Assembly: GCA_905210085.1 (NCBI GenBank)
Contig: CAJLVJ010000044.1
Span: 1 to 15,883, forward strand
From: an uncultured Collinsella sp.
Lineage (GTDB): Bacteria; Actinomycetota; Coriobacteriia; Coriobacteriales; Coriobacteriaceae
Reading direction: 5' to 3'
Length of the DNA stretch: 15,883 nucleotides
Shown: positions 1-6,978 of the stretch, piece by piece
Position numbering within the stretch: position 1 is the stretch's first letter
Layout: each line of letters opens with the position of its first letter
Translations under genes and position numbers: made by a program
The notes under the pieces: generated by a model
What the model was told of the DNA's origin: nothing
Database searches by the model: none
What the model saw: only the letters and a program-made list of their open reading frames with translations

Positions 1-1586
1 ATCGTCGCGGGCGGCTTGGACGTGATGTCGTAGCACACGCGGTTGGCGCCGGGAACCTCGGCAACGATGCGGCCGGAGATGCGGGCAAGCACGTCGTAGG
101 GCAGTTTGGCCCAGTCGGCTGTCATAGCGTCGCTGGACTCGACGGCGCGCAGGATGATCGGGCGCTGGTAGGTACGCTCGTCACCCATGACGCCGACGGA
201 CTTAATGTCGGGCAGGACCGCAAAGTACTGCCAGCAGCTGTGCTCGGAGTTGCGCTCGCCGGTCTGCTCAAACAGGCGCTGATTGTAGGCATCCAGCTCC
301 TCACGCACGATAGCGTCGGCATTCTTGAGGATCTCGAGCTTCTCCTTATCGACCGCACCGATGATGCGGATGGCCAGACCCGGACCCGGGAAAGGCTGAC
401 GGAACACGATGTGACCCGGCAGGCCAAGCGCCAGACCAAGCGCGCGGACCTCGTCCTTAAAGAAGTGGTCGAGCGGCTCAATAAGGTCGAAGTGCACGCC
501 CTCGGGGAACGGGATCAGGTTGTGATGGCTCTTGATGGTGGCCGTCTTGCCGCCCGTCTTGCGAGCGCCGGACTCGATGATGTCGGGGTAGATGGTGCCC
601 TGAGCCAGATACTTGACCGGCTTGCCATCGGTCTCGAGCTGCTGCGCCACGGCGAAGAACTCTTTCCAGAACTGCGTACCGATGATGCGGCGCTTCTCCT
701 CGGGCTCGGTCACGCCGGCCAGAAGCTCGGCATAACGGTCCTCGGCGTGAACGTGGATAAAGTCGACGTCAAACTGCTTGGTGAAGACCTCCTCCACCTG
801 CTCGGGCTCGCCCTTACGCAGCAGGCCGTGGTTGATGAACACGCACGTCATCTGCTTGCCCACGGCGCGGGCGCCCAGCGCGGCCACGACGGAGGAGTCG
901 ACGCCACCGGACAGAGCCAGAATCACGCGGTCGTTGCCGACTTTCTCGCGGAACTCGGCCGTCATGGTCTCGACCAGGTTGTCCATGCTCCAGTTGGGCT
1001 CCAGGCCGCAGATCTCAAACAGGAAGTTGCTCAGCAGCTGCTGACCATACTCGGAGTGCTTGACCTCGGGGTGGAACTGCGTGGTGAAGATCTTGCGCTC
1101 TGGACACTCCATCGCAGCGACCGGGCACACGTCGGTACTGGCGGTAACGGTAAAGCCCTCGGGCACCTCGGAAACGGCGTCACGGTGGCTCATCCACACG
1201 GTCTGCTCCATGGGCGTGGAGTTAAAGAGCTTGGCGTCGGCCGTGCGCGTAATGGTGGCGCGGCCGTACTCGCCCACCTCGGAGTGGCCGACCTTGCCGC
1301 CGAGCGTCACGGCCGTGATCTGATGGCCGTAGCAAAAGCCCAGGACGGGAAGGCCCAGGTCAAAGATGGCGGGGTCGATGGACGGAGCGTCCTCGGCGTA
1401 CACGGAGGCCGGGCCGCCAGAAAGGATGAGCGCAGAGGCGTTCATCTCGCGAATCTCGTCGGCCGAGATGTCGCAGGGGACAATCTCGGAATACACGTTG
1501 AGGTCGCGGACGCGACGGGCAATGAGCTGACCGTACTGCGCACCAAAGTCGAGTACGAGGACCTTTGCGGAAGCCTTTTGATCCAT
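1..1586 (-). CDS. guaA: GMP synthase (glutamine-hydrolysing), 3' end cut by window edge
   Basis: Converts XMP, ATP and glutamine to GMP, the last step of guanine nucleotide synthesis, in the cytoplasm. The frame is open from the ATG at 1586 to the window edge, giving 528 complete codons. Residues 1 to about 200 form a class I glutamine amidotransferase with the nucleophile Cys85 in FCYGHQ and the partner His/Glu in QFHPEV. The PP-loop ATP pyrophosphatase motif LSGGVDSS follows, then the GMP synthase C-terminal dimerisation domain. The last readable residues, DITSKPPAT, are the usual near-terminal motif, so only about four residues and the stop are missing. The start is supported by an AGAGGGGG ribosome binding site a few bases upstream. 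The gene is divergent from the asparaginase gene. Identification is firm. Confidence 0.97.
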   Translation of the reverse strand, partial: MDQKASAKVLVLDFGAQYGQLIARRVRDLNVYSEIVPCDISADEIREMNASALILSGGPASVYAEDAPSIDPAIFDLGLPVLGFCYGHQITAVTLGGKVGHSEVGEYGRATITRTADAKLFNSTPMEQTVWMSHRDAVSEVPEGFTVTASTDVCPVAAMECPERKIFTTQFHPEVKHSEYGQQLLSNFLFEICGLEPNWSMDNLVETMTAEFREKVGNDRVILALSGGVDSSVVAALGARAVGKQMTCVFINHGLLRKGEPEQVEEVFTKQFDVDFIHVHAEDRYAELLAGVTEPEEKRRIIGTQFWKEFFAVAQQLETDGKPVKYLAQGTIYPDIIESGARKTGGKTATIKSHHNLIPFPEGVHFDLIEPLDHFFKDEVRALGLALGLPGHIVFRQPFPGPGLAIRIIGAVDKEKLEILKNADAIVREELDAYNQRLFEQTGERNSEHSCWQYFAVLPDIKSVGVMGDERTYQRPIILRAVESSDAMTADWAKLPYDVLARISGRIVAEVPGANRVCYDITSKPPAT

Positions 1587-1753
1587 GGTTCCCCCTCTTG
1601 TTGGCGGGGAGCCGGTGCCCACCCGCGTGAATGAACGAAAATAACCTCCATAGTGTACACGTTATATGGGGTTTCTCGTCCCTCGCAGCCATCAGCGCAC
1701 GGCAAACGCACGACCTGGGCCCCTATTTGACGGCAATTGAAGTGTTACCAACG

Positions 1754-1768
1754 TTACAGATGATGTAA
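1754..1768. promoter_or_regulatory. Inverted repeat TTACA-N5-TGTAA in the guaA/asparaginase divergent region
   Basis: The 266 bp between the two divergent starts (1587-1852) holds a perfect 5+5 inverted repeat, TTACAGATGATGTAA, about 85 bp before the asparaginase start. It overlaps a possible -10 (TAATAC, 1766-1771) for which no convincing -35 could be placed. Near guaA there is a short GCGGG/CCCGC hairpin (1604-1608 with 1622-1626) in the leader. I saw no recognisable purine riboswitch. An operator role is inference only; chance is possible for a repeat this short. Confidence 0.25.
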
Positions 1769-1852
1769 TACGTTTGAACATTGGACGCCCTGTGCCACAA
1801 TACTGCCGAACGACTCCGCCTCTGCGGCGGCAAATACGATAGGAATACCAGC

Positions 1853-2866
1853 ATGAAGCGCATCCTTCTCATCGCCACGGGCGGCACCATCGCATCGACC
1901 GAGGACGGCAACGGCCTCTCCCCCGCCCTGACCGGTGAGGAGCTCGCCCAGAGCGTCCCCGAGATCTCGGGCCTCTGCGAGCTCAACGTCGTGCAGCCCA
2001 TGAACATCGACAGCACCAATATGCGCCCGAGCGACTGGATGCGTATCCGCGACGTCATCGTCGAGGGTTATGCCGACCGCGACGGCTTCGTGATTCTGCA
2101 CGGCACCGACACCATGAGCTACACCGCAGCAGCGCTTTCTTACCTGATTCAGGACAGCCCCAAGCCCATCGTGCTCACCGGCTCGCAAAAGCCCATGGGC
2201 AACCCCTTTACTGACGCCAAGCTCAACCTGTATCAGAGCCTGCTCTATGCGCTCGACGAGCATTCGCACGATGTGTCGATTGTGTTTGGCGGCGTCGCCA
2301 TTGCCGGCACGCGCGCCCGCAAGCAGCGCACCATGAGCTTTAACGCGTTCATCAGCGTCAACTATCCGCCCATTGCCTACATCCGCAACGACCGCATCGT
2401 GCGCAACGGGCTCCACGGCACTCGTCAGGGCGAAAACCCGGTGCGTTTCTACGACAGCATCGACCCGCGCGTATTTGTACTCAAGCTTACGCCCGGCGTG
2501 AACCCGGGCATCCTCGACGCCCTTGCCGATAGCTACGACGCCGTGATTCTGGAGACCTTTGGCATCGGCGGTATCCCCGAGTTTGGTGAGTCGGGCGAGT
2601 CGTTCCAAGAGGCGATTTTCCGCTGGGTCGATTCGGGCCGCACCGTCGTTATGACCACGCAGGTCCCCGAAGAGGGCCTTGACCTGGGTGTTTATGAGGT
2701 CGGCCGTGCCTACGCCGATCATCCGGGTATTCTGCGCGGCGACGACATGACCACCGAGACGCTCGTGGCCAAGACCATGTGGGCACTCGGCCAGTCACGC
2801 GATGCCGCCGAGATCCAGCGCCTGTTCTACAGCCAAGTCAACCACGACCGCATCCCGATGGCGTAA
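1853..2866 (+). CDS. ansA: L-asparaginase, type I (cytoplasmic)
   Basis: Hydrolyses L-asparagine to aspartate and ammonia. The protein has 337 residues, the usual length for the bacterial type I family. The first active-site motif ATGGTIAS carries Thr12. The second, LHGTDTMSYTAA, carries Thr85-Asp86. Lys157 in GTRARKQRTMSFNAF matches the catalytic lysine position. There is no signal peptide, which fits the cytoplasmic form rather than the periplasmic type II enzyme. The same frame opens further upstream at 1781, but the ATG at 1853 gives the canonical N-terminus MKRILLIATGG and is preceded by an AGGAA ribosome binding site with normal spacing. It is a single gene, divergent from guaA, with no clear intrinsic terminator right after the stop. 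The symbol is by family; specificity versus glutamine cannot be read from sequence. Confidence 0.93.
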   Translation: MKRILLIATGGTIASTEDGNGLSPALTGEELAQSVPEISGLCELNVVQPMNIDSTNMRPSDWMRIRDVIVEGYADRDGFVILHGTDTMSYTAAALSYLIQDSPKPIVLTGSQKPMGNPFTDAKLNLYQSLLYALDEHSHDVSIVFGGVAIAGTRARKQRTMSFNAFISVNYPPIAYIRNDRIVRNGLHGTRQGENPVRFYDSIDPRVFVLKLTPGVNPGILDALADSYDAVILETFGIGGIPEFGESGESFQEAIFRWVDSGRTVVMTTQVPEEGLDLGVYEVGRAYADHPGILRGDDMTTETLVAKTMWALGQSRDAAEIQRLFYSQVNHDRIPMA

Positions 2867-2908
2867 TCCCTAAGGCAGTTCCACTTATCGCAGCCTCAAA
2901 CGACAGGT

Positions 2909-3151
2909 GGTCCCCCTCGGGCCGTGCAAAAATCGGAGTATTCTGCAATTTCTCCGCCGGAGGCATAGAATCGGCCGACTATTAGACGAACTTTTAGGGC
3001 GAAGAGGCCGTCTAGTAAATATTTATTCCACATTTTTATTAAGCGTGTGGATTAACTACTGTCAAAAAGCAAAGCCAGCCGCCCGAGCTACCATCTACGG
3101 CTGAACAGGTGCTGAATACTCGCGATTTTGCACATCGCAACCAGGGGGACC
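2909..3151. repeat. Non-coding element with imperfect inverted-repeat ends and inner hairpins (MITE-like or structured RNA)
   Basis: This accounts for most of the gene-free stretch 2867-3186. The left end has GGTCCCCCT (2909-2917), a short linker, then a 24-base arm at 2924-2947 beginning GTGCAAAAATCGG. The right end mirrors this: a 24-base arm at 3110-3133 ending CGCGATTTTGCAC, a linker, then AGGGGGACC (3143-3151). The 24-base arms differ by about one substitution and a one-base slip on each side. Inside are smaller inverted pairs: CTCCG/CGGAG (2952-2962), TAGACG/CGTCTA (2983-2988 with 3009-3014), TCCACA/TGTGGA (3027-3032 with 3046-3051) and CAGCCG/CGGCTG (3077-3082 with 3098-3103). No credible ORF or transposase is present. 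It could be a non-autonomous mobile repeat, a structured transcript or a dispersed intergenic repeat. I could not identify a target-site duplication. Confidence 0.6.
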
Positions 3152-3186
3152 CGCCCAAAGAGCGCCAATTAGCAGCGGGGAACGCC

Positions 3187-3405
3187 CTATTCGATACCCT
3201 CGAGAAGCTCTGACACCGTCATGCCGAGTGCGGGTGCGATCTTAAATAGAACCTTGAGCGTGAAATTTGCCGTCCCGTCTTCGATTCGGTCGAGGTAGGG
3301 TCGGCTGATTCCTGTCGCCACACAAAAATCAACCTTGGAGATACCAAGGTCCCTGCGTGTCTCTTCGACCCGCCTGCCAAGAATCTGTTTCGCACGTTCG
3401 TCCAT
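3187..3405 (-). CDS. Small XRE/Cro-C1-type helix-turn-helix regulator
   Basis: A 72-residue protein that is almost entirely one HTH_3 domain. The helix-turn-helix lies at about residues 20-44 (GISKVDFCVATGISRPYLDR), followed by the usual helices ending MTVSELLEG. There is no ligand-binding or toxin domain, so it probably acts as a dimeric DNA-binding protein. Its size resembles restriction-modification control (C) proteins and single-domain phage-like repressors. It is divergent from the unknown gene at 3482, and a perfect palindrome lies between them about 30 bp from this start, so autoregulation is likely. The ribosome binding site before the ATG is weak, and no better start was seen. No methyltransferase or restriction gene is in the window, so the C-protein resemblance may be only structural. 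Confidence 0.85.
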   Translation of the reverse strand: MDERAKQILGRRVEETRRDLGISKVDFCVATGISRPYLDRIEDGTANFTLKVLFKIAPALGMTVSELLEGIE

Positions 3406-3434
3406 GCAGCCGAGTTTGAAATGGAGCCGAACAT

Positions 3435-3458
3435 AAACGTAAACTATAGTTTACGTTT
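3435..3458. promoter_or_regulatory. Perfect 24 bp palindrome, probable shared operator/promoter of a divergent gene pair
   Basis: Each half reads AAACGTAAACTA towards the centre, and all 12 positions pair with the other half. The centre ACTATAGT puts a TATAGT -10-like hexamer on both strands (3445-3450 on plus, 3448-3443 on minus). The distances (about 30 bp) to the XRE start at 3405 and to the ATG at 3482 fit both being -10 elements. A dimeric XRE protein bound here would cover both promoters. The -35 elements are weak. The ACTATAGT core also resembles the operators described for restriction-modification C proteins. The binding protein is inferred from position. Confidence 0.7.
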
Positions 3459-3481
3459 TGCCGAATACACAGGAGTTTTCT

Positions 3482-3871
3482 ATGTCGGGTTCTTCGGTCC
3501 GCATGTACCGAGCCACGCTTCGCACAAACAGCGCGCCGCCCAAGCTCGTCGTCGTTGAAGCAGAATGCCTTTCGCCCGATGAGCGCACAGCATTTGCATT
3601 GCTGTCAAGTCGCGTCACCGCCGTTTTGGTCCCTTGCCCGGCGCAAGGTGAACTTGCCATCCAATGCCAAGCGCACAGCTGCTCGCTCAAGCAGGCTGCC
3701 GTAATCGCAACCAGTCAACGTGGCCTGCCCCTTCTCCTGGAAGCCGGTATCGCACTTGCCCTTCGGGGCGCCGGATACGAAAACGAGGCCGCCGCCGACA
3801 TGGTCTTTAAACCACGATCGAGCGGCGGCCTCGCAGCAGCCATTGAATATGCGTGCAGGCTCGTTGCCTAA
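3482..3871 (+). CDS. Hypothetical protein, 129 residues
   Basis: I do not recognise a family. The start is set by a clear AGGAG ribosome binding site (3471-3475) seven bases before the ATG at 3482; a TTG eight codons upstream lies at the edge of the palindrome and is less likely. The protein begins MSGSSVRMYRATLRT and appears soluble and alanine-rich. It has an acidic patch (EAECLSPDERTAF), several cysteines in its middle (PCPAQGELAIQCQAHSC), then hydrophobic helical stretches (LPLLLEAGIALALRGAG). I see no signal peptide, transmembrane segment or nuclease motif. It is divergent from the small XRE gene and convergent with the DUF1648-like gene, nine bases away. Codon use matches the neighbours, so it is probably real. 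A toxin role is conceivable from the arrangement but nothing in the sequence shows it. Confidence 0.7.
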   Translation: MSGSSVRMYRATLRTNSAPPKLVVVEAECLSPDERTAFALLSSRVTAVLVPCPAQGELAIQCQAHSCSLKQAAVIATSQRGLPLLLEAGIALALRGAGYENEAAADMVFKPRSSGGLAAAIEYACRLVA

Positions 3872-3880
3872 AAGGACAAG

Positions 3881-4264
3881 CTAGAAACCAAAGCCAAAGC
3901 CCGTTCCAGTAATCGCCGAATACATAAAGTAGACGTTGATTGCGTTGAGGAACACGCCCGTGATGCAGCCGTTACGCAGGTAGCGCTCGCACACGATGCG
4001 CGCCATGGCGGCGGAGTCATCATTGTTCTTTGCCTGGCGTCCCGCCGTAAAGTACGTCGCCACGCTCAGCAGCAGGTTGAGCACCGGAAGCGCCAGCAGC
4101 TCATAGCTCTTGCCCCAGCGCGTCACCTCGCCGGCGGCGTTAAACTTCGTTGCCACCTCGGGACCAATGTTGGGGATAACACACGCTGCGACCACCAGCG
4201 GAATCACCGCAAGCACGAGCAGCGCGATACCCATGTAGCCAGCTTTTTTGCCATATTTAAACAT
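3881..4264 (-). CDS. DUF1648-like small integral membrane protein
   Basis: A 127-residue protein with three predicted membrane helices at about residues 9-32, 53-73 and 97-117. Between the first two is the segment IPNIGPEVATKFNAAGEVTRWGKS, which matches the DUF1648 pattern (a proline start, then a loop ending in G-x-x-x-R-W-G-x-K/S) found in SdpI-type immunity proteins and many uncharacterised membrane proteins. It ends in a glycine/phenylalanine-rich tail, GTGFGFGF. It starts 11 bases after the ychF stop, and its ribosome binding site AAGGACG overlaps that stop (TAAGGACG), so it is probably co-transcribed and translationally coupled with ychF. Its biochemical role is unknown; a link to SdpI-like immunity is only by domain. 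Confidence 0.8.
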   Translation of the reverse strand: MFKYGKKAGYMGIALLVLAVIPLVVAACVIPNIGPEVATKFNAAGEVTRWGKSYELLALPVLNLLLSVATYFTAGRQAKNNDDSAAMARIVCERYLRNGCITGVFLNAINVYFMYSAITGTGFGFGF

Positions 4265-4275
4265 ATGCGTCGTCC

Positions 4276-5352
<1,077 letters not shown>

Positions 5353-5395
5353 GACAGCTCCTTTTGGTACAGGTACTTCAAACCGTATAAGTATA

Positions 5396-5439
5396 GCGCC
5401 GCCGCAGCATCCGGGCGAATCCGGACACCACGGCGGCGC
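5396..5439 (-). terminator. Nested GC-rich hairpin between the GH4 gene and ychF
   Basis: Outer arms GCGCCGCCG (5396-5404) and CGGCGGCGC (5431-5439) pair perfectly over 9 bp, and an inner TCCGG/CCGGA stem sits in the loop. It lies about 40 bp after the GH4 stop on the minus strand. No T-run follows on that strand; the next bases are CTATACTTATACGG, a possible ychF -10. It may stop or stabilise the GH4 transcript, but it is not a canonical intrinsic terminator. Confidence 0.5.
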
Positions 5440-5479
5440 AAATGAAGCAGAGATGCGTGAGAGTTCGAGACAGCAGTCC

Positions 5480-6823
5480 TTACTTAAGCTCGGGCCAGAA
5501 ATCCTTGTTGGCCTCGATGAGCTCGTCCAGGATCTGCTTAGCAACGCTTGCCGAAGGAATGGTCTTGGAGAGCGTGAGTGCCTGCCAGAGCTTCTGGTAG
5601 CTGCCCTCGACCCAAGCCTGGACAACGAGTTTCTCGACGGAAACCTGCTGCTCCATCAGGCCCTTCTGGAACTGCGGGATCGGGCCCTGGCAGATCTTCT
5701 CAAAGCCGTTGGAACCGACGATGCAAGGCACCTCGACCATGGCCGTCGGGTCGAAGTTGGGCACAGCACCATCGTTGGGGACGATCAGCAGGAAGCGCTC
5801 GAGCGTGTTCTCGGCCAGCGCGCAGGCAAGGTCGACGATGTAGTTGGCATGTACATCTGGCTCAAAGCCGCCGTCCTTGGCAGTACCCTTGGCGATGATG
5901 TCGCGACAAGCGCCAAAGACCTTCTTCTCGCGGCCGTCCATAACCTCATTAGCGCGAGTGTAGTTGGGGTCAGACGTCTCGACGACATAGTCCGGATACA
6001 GGTAGTACTTGAGGTAGGTGTTGGGAATCGTCTCGGGATCGACAGCATAGACATCCTTGGCCTTGCCGAAGGTGTGAATCCAGCTCTCCTCGACGTGCTG
6101 CTCCTTACCGGCCTCGTGCTCAATGCCGTCCAAGTAGCCGTTCTTTGCCATGTGCTCCTTGATCTGCGGCATGAGGTCGTTACCCTCCTTGTCGTAGATC
6201 TTGCTCCACCAACCAAAGTGGTTGAGGCCGTAGTAGCTGTACTGCAGCTCGCGACGATCCTTGATGCCGCACATACGGCTCATCTTATCCATGAGGTCGA
6301 TCGGCATGTCGCAGATGTTGATGATGCGGCTGTTGGGGCGCAGCACGCGGCAGGCCTCGGCGACGATGGCCGCGGGGTTGGAGTAGTTGAGCATCCAGGC
6401 GTTGGGGCTGTACTTCTCCATGTAGTCGAGGATCTCGATGACACCACCGATGGAGCGCATGCCGTAGGCGATACCGCCGGCACCGCAGGTCTCTTGGCCA
6501 ACGCAGCCGTACTTGAGAGGAATCTTCTCGTCGAGCTCACGCATGGCGTACAGGCCGACGCGGATGTGGGCAAGCACGAAGTCGGTCCCGGTGAATGCGG
6601 TCTCGGGGTCGGTGGTGTAGCTAAACTCAACCTCGGGGGCGTTCTCGTGGAAGTAGATCTCGCAGGCCTTGGCCACGGTCTCCTGTCGCTCGGCGTTGTT
6701 GTCGTAGAAGGTCACCTTGTTGACCGGGAAGCGGTCGCGCTCCTCAAGCAGCATCAGGGCGATGCCCGGGGTGAAGGTAGAGCCACCGCCGGCAATGGTA
6801 ACGGCATAGTTTTTCTTGGACAT
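5480..6823 (-). CDS. glvA: 6-phospho-alpha-glucosidase, glycoside hydrolase family 4 (GlvA/MalH/AglB type)
   Basis: Hydrolyses 6'-phosphorylated alpha-glucosides delivered by the PTS, giving glucose-6-phosphate and the aglycone, by the NAD- and Mn-dependent GH4 redox mechanism. It has 447 residues, normal for the family. The NAD-binding motif IAGGGSTFTPG is at residues 10-20, and NYSNP at 146-150. CDMP at 171-174 is the signature of alpha-specific enzymes (beta-specific ones have CNVP). NHFGWW carries His202. Cys171 and His202 match the Mn ligands, Asp172 a catalytic acid, and Tyr270 in PNTYLKYYLYPD is a likely catalytic base. The start at 6823 is preceded by a strong GAGGAGG. It lies 155 bp downstream of the PTS EIICB gene on the same strand, and the pair matches known maltose/sucrose-isomer phosphoglucoside operons. 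The exact substrate is not determined. Confidence 0.93.
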   Translation of the reverse strand: MSKKNYAVTIAGGGSTFTPGIALMLLEERDRFPVNKVTFYDNNAERQETVAKACEIYFHENAPEVEFSYTTDPETAFTGTDFVLAHIRVGLYAMRELDEKIPLKYGCVGQETCGAGGIAYGMRSIGGVIEILDYMEKYSPNAWMLNYSNPAAIVAEACRVLRPNSRIINICDMPIDLMDKMSRMCGIKDRRELQYSYYGLNHFGWWSKIYDKEGNDLMPQIKEHMAKNGYLDGIEHEAGKEQHVEESWIHTFGKAKDVYAVDPETIPNTYLKYYLYPDYVVETSDPNYTRANEVMDGREKKVFGACRDIIAKGTAKDGGFEPDVHANYIVDLACALAENTLERFLLIVPNDGAVPNFDPTAMVEVPCIVGSNGFEKICQGPIPQFQKGLMEQQVSVEKLVVQAWVEGSYQKLWQALTLSKTIPSASVAKQILDELIEANKDFWPELK

Positions 6824-6920
6824 GATGTCCTCCTCATTCTGGCCGCTTGCTCAATCCATCCCCGTACGCGGCCTGTACGGTTTGGAATTGTTACCTAGAA
6901 GTGGAGTTTTTTATCTCTAG

Positions 6921-6960
6921 AATCGGCCTTGCGGTGCATACCGGCTCTGCAAGGCCGATT
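6921..6960. promoter_or_regulatory. Intercistronic stem-loop between PTS and GH4 genes
   Basis: Arms AATCGGCCTTGC (6921-6932) and GCAAGGCCGATT (6949-6960) pair perfectly over 12 bp around a 16-base loop. It starts 18 bases after the PTS stop on the minus strand. The sequence after it on that strand is CTAGAGATAAAAAACTCC, with no T-run, so it looks more like a processing or stability element, or a partial terminator, than a canonical intrinsic terminator. A TCTAGA (6916-6921) overlaps its edge. Confidence 0.6.
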
Positions 6961-6978
6961 GTTTCGATGGACGATGGT

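Noticed and set aside
240..1634. Long open frame (464 codons) on the plus strand across guaA
   Set aside because: It lies opposite the clearly homologous guaA and its product is low-complexity, rich in G, L, A, H and V, as expected for an antisense shadow in high-GC DNA.
1587..1852. Purine riboswitch upstream of guaA
   Set aside because: Only a short GCGGG/CCCGC hairpin was seen; conserved purine-riboswitch loops were not found.
1754..2722. 322-codon minus-strand frame opposite the asparaginase gene
   Set aside because: Antisense shadow; the plus strand carries intact asparaginase motifs.
2779..3104. Small plus-strand frames (68 and 65 codons) after the asparaginase gene
   Set aside because: No ribosome binding site, overlap with the asparaginase 3' end or the inverted-repeat element, and no coding signal.
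3187..3871. Toxin-antitoxin system of the HigBA type
   Set aside because: The genes are divergent and not in one operon, and the 129-residue partner shows no RelE/HigB features.
5353..5625. N-terminal extension of ychF
   Set aside because: The frame is open, but homology starts at the GTG at 5352, which has a good ribosome binding site; the extension runs into the upstream hairpin and the GH4 gene.
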